Shown here piece by piece: positions 16,051-24,640 of a DNA stretch of 64,000 nt. The notes under the pieces are model-generated. The model worked only from the letters and a program-made list of their open reading frames with translations, ran no database searches and was not told where the DNA came from. Position 1 is the first letter of the stretch, and every line of letters starts with the position of its first letter. Origin of the DNA: Winogradskyella eckloniae (GTDB lineage Bacteria; Bacteroidota; Bacteroidia; Flavobacteriales; Flavobacteriaceae). Location of the stretch: NCBI RefSeq assembly GCF_013249045.1, contig NZ_JABRWP010000008.1, forward strand, positions 62,001 through 126,000, in the 5' to 3' direction. Both the position numbers and the translations under genes were made by a program.

Positions 16051-17346
16051 ATGCTATTAGTTTATACACATAAAATTACACCGCGAGTTACCTATACGTT
16101 TAAGCATATTTGTAAACGCATTTTGGGTATTGAGGTGCGATTTACGTCTAAAGTTGAAGATTTTATAGCACACGACAGTCTTAAAATGTCTTATGCAAAG
16201 CAACCGTTAAGTCATGAGTTGTTTGTAAGAAGTAATACCTTGTTGTTCGAAACAGGGTTGTCGGATATTGAAGTCAATGTGCAGCCATGGGGAAAAACAA
16301 AAGGGTTTTTTGCAACTGGAGAACGCAGTGATTTACCATTTGATATTTTTGCAGCTTCCTTTTATTTATTAAGCAGATACGAAGAATATTTGCCACACGT
16401 AAAGGATGACTATGGGAGGTTTTTAGCCACAGAAAGTGTAGCCTATAAAAACAACTTTCTTCATCAACCTGTGATTGATATTTGGGCATTTAACCTCAAA
16501 GCGGTTTTAAAAGAACGATTTTCAGAATTTAATTTTCCACAGCGTACATATCAAGTAAAACCAGTAATAGATGTACCAGTAGCCTATTATTTTAAAAATA
16601 AAGGTTTATTAAGAACCGTAGGAGGTTCGCTAAACGACTTAAGACGTTTTAAATTAAAACAGTTGTATTTAAGATATTTAGTTATAATGGGTTTTAAACG
16701 CGATCCTTATGATACCTTTAAATGGATTATAAGAAAACAAAAACAATACAATTTTAAGTTTACAGTTTTGTTTTTGATAGGCGAATACTCTACCTACGAC
16801 AAAAACATAAATACTAATAAAAAGCAATTTGTTTCACTTATAAAATCAGTGGCAGACTATTGTGATGTCGGTTTAAAAGCATCGTATTTTGCTTTAGATA
16901 CTATAGACGTATTAAAACAAGAAAAACTTAAAATGGAAGCCATTACACATACAGGTTTAACAGCTGTACGGCATTCGTTTTCTAAGTTAAATTTACCAAC
17001 ATCTTATCGTAATTTAGTAGAATTAGAAATTAATGAAGATTTTACCATGGGTTACATTAATACCTTAGGGTTTAGAGCAGGAACATGCACGCCATTTCAG
17101 TTTTATGATTTGGATTACGAAGTACAAACGCCATTGAGAATTAATCCGTACCAATGTTTAGATTTTAGTTTATTGAAGTACAATTCTAAATTAGACAAAA
17201 CAGAACATTTACAAAAAATTATAAACGAAGTAAAGGCAGTGAATGGTACATTTGTTCCGGTGTTTCATAACTATGCTTTTAGTGATTTAGAGCGTTGGGA
17301 CGGCTTTCGATCTCTATTTAATTTAATATTAGAATCCGTGGAATGA
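16051..17346 (+). CDS. Polysaccharide-deacetylase-like cytosolic protein
   Basis: The ATG at 16051 gives 431 residues starting MLLVYTHKITPRVTYTFKHI, a start I recognise from flavobacterial polysaccharide-deacetylase-like proteins. A TTG 12 codons upstream is less likely. The N-terminal half contains DIFAASFYLLSRYEEYLP, and the C-terminal half has a barrel-like layout ending VPVFHNYAFSDLERWDGF. The usual metal-binding HxxxH set is not obvious, so activity is uncertain. The stop overlaps the next start by 4 bp. Confidence 0.7.
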   Translation: MLLVYTHKITPRVTYTFKHICKRILGIEVRFTSKVEDFIAHDSLKMSYAKQPLSHELFVRSNTLLFETGLSDIEVNVQPWGKTKGFFATGERSDLPFDIFAASFYLLSRYEEYLPHVKDDYGRFLATESVAYKNNFLHQPVIDIWAFNLKAVLKERFSEFNFPQRTYQVKPVIDVPVAYYFKNKGLLRTVGGSLNDLRRFKLKQLYLRYLVIMGFKRDPYDTFKWIIRKQKQYNFKFTVLFLIGEYSTYDKNINTNKKQFVSLIKSVADYCDVGLKASYFALDTIDVLKQEKLKMEAITHTGLTAVRHSFSKLNLPTSYRNLVELEINEDFTMGYINTLGFRAGTCTPFQFYDLDYEVQTPLRINPYQCLDFSLLKYNSKLDKTEHLQKIINEVKAVNGTFVPVFHNYAFSDLERWDGFRSLFNLILESVE

Positions 17347-18029
17347 ATAGCAGCATAAAACATGTCTTTTTTGATTTAGATCATACGCTGTGGGATTTTG
17401 ATAAAAATTCTGCCTTAACATTTGAAAAAATTTTTAAACTACATAATGTTAATGCAGACGTGAACACATTTTTATCCGTTTATGAACCCATTAATTTAAC
17501 CTACTGGAAATTGTATAGAGAAGAAAAAGTATCAAAATCTGCGTTGAGATATGGCAGGTTAAAAGATGCGTTTGATGCCATTAGTATGCACGTTGATGAT
17601 TCTACAATTAATCAATTGTCTGATGCTTATATAGAATATCTATCCACTTTCAATCATTTGTTTGATGGCACTTTTGAAACCTTAGATTATTTAAAGAAAA
17701 AATACACACTACATATTATAACTAATGGCTTTGAAGAGGCTCAAGAAAAGAAAATGGCAACTTCAAATATTAGACACTATTTTGAAACTGTTACTAATTC
17801 TGAAATGGTAGGCGTTAAAAAACCTAATCCAAAAATATTTAATTTTGCATTAAATTTAGCCAATGCAAAAGCATCAGAAAGTATAATGATAGGCGATAGC
17901 CTTGAAGCAGATATTGAAGGCGCTCATAACATAGGTATGAAAACCATTCATTTTGATTATAAAAATCAAAGTGATTCCATAAAGTATAACAGAGTTACCG
18001 AATTAAAAACACTATTTAATCATTTATAA
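17343..18029 (+). CDS. YjjG-type HAD nucleotidase
   Basis: The 228-residue HAD hydrolase has motif I FFDLDHTLWDFDKN (nucleophile DLD), motif II HIITNGFEEAQ, a Lys in GVKKPNPKIF and motif IV MIGDSLEADIEG. The DLDHTLWDFDKNS start and overall length match the YjjG family, which dephosphorylates non-canonical pyrimidine nucleotides in the cytosol. It is translationally coupled to the deacetylase-like gene (ATGA overlap), though no functional link is obvious. Confidence 0.88.
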   Translation: MNSSIKHVFFDLDHTLWDFDKNSALTFEKIFKLHNVNADVNTFLSVYEPINLTYWKLYREEKVSKSALRYGRLKDAFDAISMHVDDSTINQLSDAYIEYLSTFNHLFDGTFETLDYLKKKYTLHIITNGFEEAQEKKMATSNIRHYFETVTNSEMVGVKKPNPKIFNFALNLANAKASESIMIGDSLEADIEGAHNIGMKTIHFDYKNQSDSIKYNRVTELKTLFNHL

Positions 18030-18039
18030 AAGCAATAAA

Positions 18040-18864
18040 ATGTATAAGAACCTAATTATAACAATGTCATTTATTCTAGTAAGTGTATATGGCTTTGCTC
18101 AAAACGATATCAATAGCTATCAATTTATCATTGTTCCGAATTCATATGAGTTTTCTAAATCAGACGATCAGTATCAATTAAATTCGTTAACTAAATTTTT
18201 ATTTAATAAATATGGATTTGAAGCGTATTTTGTTGATGAAATTCCAGAGCATTTAAAAAGCGAATTATGTAAAGGGCTAAAGGTTGAGGTGTCTAATGAA
18301 AAAAGTGGCATGTTTAAGACCAAATTAGAAATGATGCTCAAAGATTGTTATGATGCTGTAGTAATGACGTCTAAAGTAGGCGAATCTCGTTTAAAGACGT
18401 ATGATAAAGCGTACGTACAAGCGTTGAGAGAAGCTTTTGAAACTTTTCAAAATATGGACTATGAGTATTCAGGAGATGTTCAAAATAAAGAAGAAGATGT
18501 TGTAATGACAGAGACAAAAGTTGTTGTTGCTGAGACTAAAACTAAAGCTTCTGAAGTAGATAAAAAAGAACCAGCTATGGAAGGCACACTGAAGTCTGAT
18601 ACCAAAATAGAGGAGCAGGTAGCGACTTCAAATAAATCAGCGACTTTTAAAAATGAAAAATACTATGCACAGGAGATTTCTAATGGATTTCAATTGGTAA
18701 ATTCAGAGCCAAGGGTTGTGATGATTCTTCTAAATACTGCAGCAGAGCATGTATTTCTGGTAAAAGGAAAAAGTGCAATTGTATTTAAACAAGATGGTTT
18801 TTGGTATTATTCTGAAAATAATGGAGAGCTCAAAGAGCAAAAGTCTATCAATATTAAATTCTAA
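18040..18864 (+). CDS. Secreted protein of unknown function
   Basis: The 274-residue product has a signal peptide ending near YGFAQ (about residue 21). A conserved-looking globular region follows (YQFIIVPNSYEFSKSDDQY, LNSLTKFLFNKYGFEAYFVD), then a Lys/Glu/Thr-rich linker (about 145-200) and a small beta-rich C-terminal part (AEHVFLVKGKSAIVFKQDG). I recognise no enzyme motif. It follows the YjjG gene by 10 bp and may share its transcript. Confidence 0.65.
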   Translation: MYKNLIITMSFILVSVYGFAQNDINSYQFIIVPNSYEFSKSDDQYQLNSLTKFLFNKYGFEAYFVDEIPEHLKSELCKGLKVEVSNEKSGMFKTKLEMMLKDCYDAVVMTSKVGESRLKTYDKAYVQALREAFETFQNMDYEYSGDVQNKEEDVVMTETKVVVAETKTKASEVDKKEPAMEGTLKSDTKIEEQVATSNKSATFKNEKYYAQEISNGFQLVNSEPRVVMILLNTAAEHVFLVKGKSAIVFKQDGFWYYSENNGELKEQKSINIKF

Positions 18865-18867
18865 AAC

Positions 18868-20145
18868 TTAATAGCCATACTTATCTTTCCAAAGCTGCTT
18901 TAAATAATTGCGCTGTGCTTGCTCACGCGCATTATTTCCCGGATTGTACAATTGGGTGTTTGCAATTACTTCAGGTAAAAATTCTTGAGCAGCAAAATTG
19001 TTTTCGTAACTGTGAGAGTACTTGTAGTTATCGCCATATCCTAATTCTTTCATTAGTTTTGTTGGCGCATTTCTAATGGCTAGCGGAACCGATAAATCGC
19101 CAGTTTCTTTCACTAAATGTTGAGCTCTATTAATGGCTTCATAAGCCGCATTACTTTTTGCAGAGCTCGCTAAATAAGTTGCACACTGACTTAATATTAT
19201 TCGAGATTCAGGATGACCAATAACAGAAACAGCCTGAAATGTATTATTTGCAATTACCAATGCTGTTGGGTTGGCATTACCAATATCTTCACTTGCGAGA
19301 ATTAATAATCGTCTTGCAATGAATTTCACGTCTTCTCCACCTTCTATCATTCGTGCTAAATAATAAACAGCAGCATTAGGGTCGCTACCACGTATAGATT
19401 TAATAAATGCAGAAATAATATCGTAATGTTGTTCGCCTGTTTTGTCATACCGAGCAGCTTTGTTCTGCACTTGTTTGGTCACAAGTTCATTAGTGATAAT
19501 GATTTTATCATCTTCAAATGACGCGACTAGAAGCTCAAAAATATTTAACAACTTTCTTGCATCACCACCAGAGATTCTCAGTAAAGCTTCCGTTTCTTTT
19601 AGTTCAATGTTTAATTTAGATAGAGTTACGTCCTCCTTTAAAGCACGTTGTAATAACGCCTCTAAATCAGCTTTACTAAAAGCATTCAAAGTATAAACTT
19701 GGCATCGAGATAGAAGTGCAGAGATGACCTCAAAACTTGGATTTTCAGTAGTTGCACCAATTAGCGTTACCCATCCTTTTTCTACAGCCTCTAAAAGCGA
19801 ATCTTGTTGAGATTTGCTGAACCTATGAATTTCATCAATAAATAGAATAGGATTTTTAGCAGTGAATAAACCACCACTTTTCTTAGCTTTATCTATAACG
19901 TCTCTAATATCTTTAACACCAGAGTTAATAGCACTTAACTTAAAAAATGGACGTTCAGATTCATTGGCTATTATGTTGGCCAATGTAGTTTTTCCAATGC
20001 CAGGAGGTCCCCAAAATATCATAGATGGTATAACACCACTTTTAATTTGCTGATACAACATACCATCTTTGCCAACTAAATGCTGTTGACTTAGGTAATC
20101 ATCTAAAGTGTTTGGTCTAAGACGTTCTGCTAAGGGTGTGTTCAT
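18868..20145 (-). CDS. rarA: Replication-associated recombination protein RarA (MgsA-type AAA+ ATPase)
   Basis: Starting at MNTPLAERLRPNTLDDYLSQ (ATG 20145) gives 425 residues, normal for RarA. The AAA+ core shows Walker A GPPGIGKTTLANII, Walker B LFIDEIHRFSKSQQD and sensor GATTENPSFEV. The C-terminal part holds IRGSDPNAAVYYLARMIEGG, typical of the tetramerisation domain. RarA acts at stalled replication forks with the clamp loader and SSB. Longer in-frame starts add an unrelated tail and would run into the divergent rhomboid gene. Confidence 0.93.
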   Translation of the reverse strand: MNTPLAERLRPNTLDDYLSQQHLVGKDGMLYQQIKSGVIPSMIFWGPPGIGKTTLANIIANESERPFFKLSAINSGVKDIRDVIDKAKKSGGLFTAKNPILFIDEIHRFSKSQQDSLLEAVEKGWVTLIGATTENPSFEVISALLSRCQVYTLNAFSKADLEALLQRALKEDVTLSKLNIELKETEALLRISGGDARKLLNIFELLVASFEDDKIIITNELVTKQVQNKAARYDKTGEQHYDIISAFIKSIRGSDPNAAVYYLARMIEGGEDVKFIARRLLILASEDIGNANPTALVIANNTFQAVSVIGHPESRIILSQCATYLASSAKSNAAYEAINRAQHLVKETGDLSVPLAIRNAPTKLMKELGYGDNYKYSHSYENNFAAQEFLPEVIANTQLYNPGNNAREQAQRNYLKQLWKDKYGY

Positions 20146-20286
20146 AAGCTCAAAATTACAAAATGCTTTTGTTTTGAATTCAATTAATTCGTTAATTCCA
20201 TATTCTAGACGGTTGGTTTCGTCATTTACTCTGCCAATTTTGCAGACATTTCCATTTTGGATATAAAATTGAAATAGATTTTTAAT

Positions 20287-21066
20287 ATGAACAATACCCA
20301 ACAATTTAAATATTCTAATAGCATCATTGTTTACCCATTGCTACTACTATTTGCTATTTGGCTGGTATTTTGGTATCAAGTAAGAATTGATGGAAGTATA
20401 AAAAACTTTGGTATTAGACCACAAGAGCTAGAAGGTTTATTAGGTATAGTAACAAGTCCATTTTTGCATGGCGATATTAACCATATTTATAATAACTCAA
20501 TTCCGCTTTTTGTTCTGAGTTTAGCGTTGTTTTATTTTTATAACAAAATTGCCTGGAAAGTCATTGGCTTTGGTATTCTAATATCCGGAACATTAACGTG
20601 GTTAATTGCCAGTAGTGGAAATCATATTGGAGCTAGTGGCTTGGTTTATGTTTTGGTTAGTTTTATTTTTTTTAAAGGCATTTTTGCTAAACATTATCGC
20701 CTAATTGCATTGTCTCTATTAGTGATTTTTCTTTATGGAAGTATGATTTGGTATGTGTTTCCTATAAAAGCTGGTATGTCTTGGGAAGGTCATTTGTCTG
20801 GATTAATAACAGGTTTATTATTTGCCTTAATTTTTAGAAAACAAATAGCAAAGCCAGAACGTTACAAATGGGAAGAACCTCATTATAATGAAGATGATGA
20901 TCCATTTATGAAACACTTTGATGAGAATGGTAATTTTATAGAGATAGAGCCAGAAGATATTGAGCCTGATGACATGTCAAAACTACGACCAGAACAACAT
21001 CAGGTAAATACAAGTCTAAAGACTAACGTATCTATCCATTATACTTTTAAAAAGAATAACGAATAA
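20287..21066 (+). CDS. Rhomboid family intramembrane serine protease
   Basis: The 259-residue membrane protein has six or so hydrophobic segments between residues 12 and 185. The catalytic serine lies in GASG (about 117-120) and the histidine in EGHLSG (about 168-173). FLHGDINHIYNN fits the rhomboid HxxxN region. The acidic C-terminal tail (residues 195-259) is cytosolic. Substrates are unknown. It is divergent from rarA with a 141-bp shared promoter region. Confidence 0.88.
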   Translation: MNNTQQFKYSNSIIVYPLLLLFAIWLVFWYQVRIDGSIKNFGIRPQELEGLLGIVTSPFLHGDINHIYNNSIPLFVLSLALFYFYNKIAWKVIGFGILISGTLTWLIASSGNHIGASGLVYVLVSFIFFKGIFAKHYRLIALSLLVIFLYGSMIWYVFPIKAGMSWEGHLSGLITGLLFALIFRKQIAKPERYKWEEPHYNEDDDPFMKHFDENGNFIEIEPEDIEPDDMSKLRPEQHQVNTSLKTNVSIHYTFKKNNE

Positions 21067-21104
21067 GGGATTTAAACCTTAACAGAATATTTAAACCTAG
21101 TTTC

Positions 21105-21839
21105 TTAGCTACGCTGCCTTACAGCTTCATATAAAAACGCACCACAAGCCACAGATACATTTAAGGATTCAATATCGCCCAAAATAGGAAGTTTAGCTTG
21201 GTCATCAACTACTTTTAGAACGGAAGGGTTAATGCCTCTGCCTTCAGAGCCCATAATAATAGCACAAGGTTCTTTAAAGGAAACATCATATACATAATTG
21301 TTTGCTTTTTCCGTAGCAGCTATAACTTTAATGCCCGAAGATTGCATATGAAACACAGCGTCTTTTATATGGTCTACCTTACAAATTGGAATTTTAAAAA
21401 TGGCACCAGCACTTGTTTTAATAGTGTCTCCATTAATAGGTGCACCACCTTTTTTTTGAATAATTATTCCGTTAACTCCAGTACATTCTGCGGTTCTAAC
21501 AATGGCACCAAAATTTCTGACATCACTTAATTGGTCTAACAATAAAAATAAAGGCGTCTTTTGAGATTCAATAACACGCATGACCATCTCATCAATATCA
21601 TGAAACGCAATTGGCGAAATTTGAGCAACAGCGCCTTGGTGGTTACCTCGAGTTAAACGATTTAATTTTTCTACTGGTACATATGAGGAATTAATACTTT
21701 CAGCTCGAATTAAGTTTTCCAATTCCTTAAATAAATCGCCTTGCAATCCTTTTTGCATAAAAACCTTATCAATAGTTTTACCTGATTTTACGGCTTCAAT
21801 AATTGCTCTAATACCAAAAATTGTGGTTTCGTCTTTCAT
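21105..21839 (-). CDS. rlmB: 23S rRNA 2'-O-methyltransferase RlmB (SpoU family)
   Basis: The 244-residue protein starts TTIFGIRAIIEAVKSG, the RlmB substrate-binding domain. The SPOUT catalytic domain carries LSDVRNFGAIVRTAECTGV (motif 1), IIMGSEGRGI (motif 2) and GDIESLNVSVACG (motif 3, knotted SAM site). It methylates a guanosine (G2251 in E. coli numbering) in the peptidyl-transferase P loop. TrmH-like relatives are the alternative, but the N-terminal domain favours RlmB. Confidence 0.9.
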   Translation of the reverse strand: MKDETTIFGIRAIIEAVKSGKTIDKVFMQKGLQGDLFKELENLIRAESINSSYVPVEKLNRLTRGNHQGAVAQISPIAFHDIDEMVMRVIESQKTPLFLLLDQLSDVRNFGAIVRTAECTGVNGIIIQKKGGAPINGDTIKTSAGAIFKIPICKVDHIKDAVFHMQSSGIKVIAATEKANNYVYDVSFKEPCAIIMGSEGRGINPSVLKVVDDQAKLPILGDIESLNVSVACGAFLYEAVRQRS

Positions 21840-21878
21840 GTATATAATATATGCTAAAGATTAGTTAGGTGTTATGTG

Positions 21879-21886
21879 CAAATGTA
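21879..21886 (-). promoter_or_regulatory. Promoter -7 element for rlmB
   Basis: The minus strand reads TACATTTG, a perfect TAnnTTTG box 39 bp before the rlmB ATG, in the 58-bp gap after the BamA-like gene. It suggests rlmB has its own promoter. No good -33 TTTG is seen. Confidence 0.55.
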
Positions 21887-21897
21887 TTGAAACAGAA

Positions 21898-23586
21898 TTA
21901 AAAAGTCGCAGTTAAACTCACATGAACTTTAGAATCTGATAATTTAAAAGCTCTATTTTCTGTTTTTCCACTAGAATAATTAAAACGAAAAAGTCCAGCA
22001 TTGGTTAAAAGACCAAAACCAAGACCGAATCCAAACAATTTTTCTTTAGCATTATTTATTGAGTTTTCTAAATACGCGGCATCAAAAACAGAATTAATAT
22101 AGATGTTGGAACTTAATCTATATCTATATTCTGTACTTATGACACCATAGAGATCTGCAGTTAAACTGTTTTCTTCAAAACCTCTAATAGAATTAATCCC
22201 TCCAAAGCGAAATAGTTCATTGTCTAGATAATCATTTGAGTTTAATGATGCTCCACTTAGTTTTGCAAAAATGCTATTAGTTGCATTAAGGTTAAATATT
22301 TTGAATGTTTCTAAATTAAAAACATTTTGTTTCTCAGAGCTAATGTCTGTGTTGCGATCGCCATAGCCTGCCGAAAAATTAAACCAAAAGTTAATAGGGA
22401 ATAAGAGGTCGTGCTCTTGGGACTTTATATAATTGTATTCAAAGGTATAATAATTGGTGGTATAGTCATTTAGAGTGTTAGTGTCATTTTCTAGAAGATT
22501 AGTCGAGTTTGTAGATGTTATTCCAATTCCAATTTTATGACGGTTGTTAATCTGGTAATTTACTTTAGCATATTGATTGGCGTTTAAGAACGTAGAATCT
22601 TTTCTAAAAATATTTAAACCAACTTGAATACCGATAGGTGTAGAAAATAAATAGGGTAAGTCTGTATCAATTTTAAATGTCTGTTGGTCAATCTCATCAC
22701 TTTTATAAAGTAGGTTTAAGGTTTCGCCATAGTTGAGATTATTTACTAGCCTTAAATCTAAGTAGCCATCAAATTCTAGTCTATTAGTGTCTTCATTTGT
22801 ACCAAACCCTAAAAACCCATCAAAATTATTAGTTTTAGTTTTTTCTATATAAAGGTATAATGTGGTCGAGTCTTTAGTGAATAGCACCTCAGGATCTTTA
22901 ATTTTAGACGCAAAGCGAATATCATTTAATAGATCTATTTTGTTTTTTATGGTATTTAAATTAAAGGAATTACCAGTTTTTAATTTTAAAAAATGCTTAA
23001 TATAGGCTTTGGGGAATTTATCATAGCCCTTAATTATAATGTTGTCAATACGGCGTTTCTGATTAGATTGAACCTTTATGTTCGCAGAAATCAAATCAGG
23101 TTCTAACTTTCTTAAATGGGTAAGTTGTAATGTTGAAAACGGATCACCATCTTCTGCAATTTTAGAATTTAACGAAAGGAGGTGGCTTTCGAGATCTTCA
23201 ATCTTAATATCAATATATTGGTTTTGCGTTGTGGTTTGGATTAGGTTAGGGTATTTATTAATGAACTTTTTGTCAAAAAAGATCCTAACGGTGTTGATTT
23301 TTTGCCCTAAAATGAGGTTGGCTTCAAATAAAGAATCATTTTTTTTTACAATGTCTTCTATAGAAGTGTCAATAAAGCCATGCTGAGTCAGTGTGTTTTT
23401 TAAACGTTCAACTTCAAGTTGTAATTTAGAGTAATTGATAAAATCGTTTTGATAACCTAATGAGTCTATGACCTTCGTTTTTTGATCATCTTCTCCTAAA
23501 ACCCTCAATTTTAGAGATTGCGCATCACTTTGCGTTGTGAAAATCACTAGAAAAAATATAAAAACGGTTTTGTTGTATAAAGACAT
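21898..23586 (-). CDS. BamA/TamA-like outer-membrane protein
   Basis: The ATG at 23586 gives 562 residues with a signal peptide ending at TTQSDAQS. The N-terminal 300 residues look like POTRA-type repeats (SFNLNTIKNKIDLLNDIRF). The rest is an Omp85 beta-barrel with the strand-linking motif GGINSIRGFEEN (the RGF/Y loop) and a terminal Phe. Omp85 proteins insert or export proteins at the outer membrane. It is shorter than BamA (about 800), so a TamA-like or specialised role is likely. Confidence 0.8.
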   Translation of the reverse strand: MSLYNKTVFIFFLVIFTTQSDAQSLKLRVLGEDDQKTKVIDSLGYQNDFINYSKLQLEVERLKNTLTQHGFIDTSIEDIVKKNDSLFEANLILGQKINTVRIFFDKKFINKYPNLIQTTTQNQYIDIKIEDLESHLLSLNSKIAEDGDPFSTLQLTHLRKLEPDLISANIKVQSNQKRRIDNIIIKGYDKFPKAYIKHFLKLKTGNSFNLNTIKNKIDLLNDIRFASKIKDPEVLFTKDSTTLYLYIEKTKTNNFDGFLGFGTNEDTNRLEFDGYLDLRLVNNLNYGETLNLLYKSDEIDQQTFKIDTDLPYLFSTPIGIQVGLNIFRKDSTFLNANQYAKVNYQINNRHKIGIGITSTNSTNLLENDTNTLNDYTTNYYTFEYNYIKSQEHDLLFPINFWFNFSAGYGDRNTDISSEKQNVFNLETFKIFNLNATNSIFAKLSGASLNSNDYLDNELFRFGGINSIRGFEENSLTADLYGVISTEYRYRLSSNIYINSVFDAAYLENSINNAKEKLFGFGLGFGLLTNAGLFRFNYSSGKTENRAFKLSDSKVHVSLTATF

Positions 23587-23688
23587 TAATACTAAATAGA
23601 ATAACACATATAGTAACGTAAAAATAGAATATTATATATAGGAGTAAACCTAAAGTTTATAATTCTTTTAAAAATTAATTCTCAAGTG

Positions 23689-23719
23689 TTTGAATAATAG
23701 ATATTAATTCCTACCTTTG
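23689..23719 (+). promoter_or_regulatory. Main promoter of the ribosomal superoperon
   Basis: TTTG (23689-23692) and TACCTTTG (23712-23719) are separated by 19 bp, a perfect Bacteroidota sigma-A promoter. The predicted start lies a few bases downstream, about 40 bp before the rpsL ATG. Confidence 0.85.
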
Positions 23720-23720
23720 C

Positions 23721-23740
23721 AGCCCTCAAAAGTGAGGGTT
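23721..23740 (+). promoter_or_regulatory. 5'-end hairpin in the rpsL leader
   Basis: AGCCCTCA (23721-23728) pairs with TGAGGGTT (23733-23740), eight pairs including one G-T, around an AAAG loop. It sits right at the predicted transcription start, so the superoperon mRNA would begin with a hairpin, which can protect the 5' end or control initiation. Confidence 0.6.
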
Positions 23741-23763
23741 AATAAAATTTTATATAGAAATAT

Positions 23764-24138
23764 ATGCCAACAATTTCACAATTAGTACGAAAAGGAAGAG
23801 CCAAAATAACCAAGAAGAGTAAATCGGCTGCTTTAGATTCGTGTCCTCAGAGACGTGGTGTATGTACTCGTGTTTACACAACGACACCTAAGAAACCTAA
23901 CTCAGCAATGCGTAAGGTGGCAAGGGTTCGTTTAACAAACGGAAACGAAGTAAATGCATACATCGGTGGAGAAGGTCACAATTTACAAGAGCACTCGATA
24001 GTATTGGTTAGAGGTGGAAGGGTAAAAGATTTACCAGGAGTTAGATATCACATTGTTCGTGGTGCTTTAGATACAGCAGGTGTATCAGGTAGAACGCAAC
24101 GTAGATCTAAGTATGGTGCAAAACGCCCTAAGAAGTAA
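23764..24138 (+). CDS. rpsL: 30S ribosomal protein S12
   Basis: This 124-residue protein lies in the decoding centre of the small subunit. It opens [11 protein letters not shown] and contains [11 protein letters not shown] and [14 protein letters not shown]. The lysines whose change gives streptomycin resistance (in PKKPNSA and GRVKDLPG) are wild type. It is the first gene of the superoperon, 44 bp after the -7 box. Confidence 0.98.
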   Translation: MPTISQLVRKGRAKITKKSKSAALDSCPQRRGVCTRVYTTTPKKPNSAMRKVARVRLTNGNEVNAYIGGEGHNLQEHSIVLVRGGRVKDLPGVRYHIVRGALDTAGVSGRTQRRSKYGAKRPKK

Positions 24139-24160
24139 TTTAAAACTTTAAGAAGAAGAC

Positions 24161-24637
24161 ATGAGAAAAAGAGCAGCAAAAAAGAGACCGCTTTTACCAG
24201 ATCCAAAATTTAATGATCAGTTAGTAACACGTTTTGTTAACATGATGATGTGGGATGGTAAGAAGTCTATCGCTTTTAAAGTATTCTATGATGCAATTGA
24301 TATTGTTGAAGAGAAAAAAAATGATGACGAAAAAACAGCTTTAGAAATTTGGAAAGAAGCTTTATCTAACGTAATGCCTCACGTAGAAGTACGTAGTCGT
24401 CGTGTTGGTGGTGCTACATTCCAGATTCCAATGCAAATTCGTCCAGACCGTAAAGTTTCAACCGCGATGAAGTGGTTAATTGGCTATGCACGTAAGAGAA
24501 ACGAAAAATCTATGGCGCAGCGTTTAGCATCAGAAGTATTAGCTGCGGCTAAAGAAGAAGGTGCGGCTGTTAAGAAAAGAATGGATACTCACAAAATGGC
24601 AGAAGCTAATAAAGCATTCTCTCACTTTAGATTTTAA
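24161..24637 (+). CDS. rpsG: 30S ribosomal protein S7
   Basis: The 158-residue protein nucleates assembly of the 30S head by binding the 3' domain of 16S rRNA. It shows [17 protein letters not shown] at the start, [16 protein letters not shown] and the C-terminal [13 protein letters not shown]. The length fits the Bacteroidota and Bacillus type (156-158). It is 22 bp after rpsL and 3 bp before fusA. Confidence 0.98.
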   Translation: MRKRAAKKRPLLPDPKFNDQLVTRFVNMMMWDGKKSIAFKVFYDAIDIVEEKKNDDEKTALEIWKEALSNVMPHVEVRSRRVGGATFQIPMQIRPDRKVSTAMKWLIGYARKRNEKSMAQRLASEVLAAAKEEGAAVKKRMDTHKMAEANKAFSHFRF

Positions 24638-24640
24638 GAA

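Noticed and set aside
18868-20304. Longer rarA start at 20304
   Set aside because: It adds 53 unrelated residues and overlaps the divergent rhomboid start; MNTPLAERLRP is the normal RarA start.
21070-21098. Direct repeat ATTTAAACCT twice between the rhomboid and rlmB genes
   Set aside because: Only two 10-bp AT-rich copies with a 9-bp gap; no function or further copies are seen.
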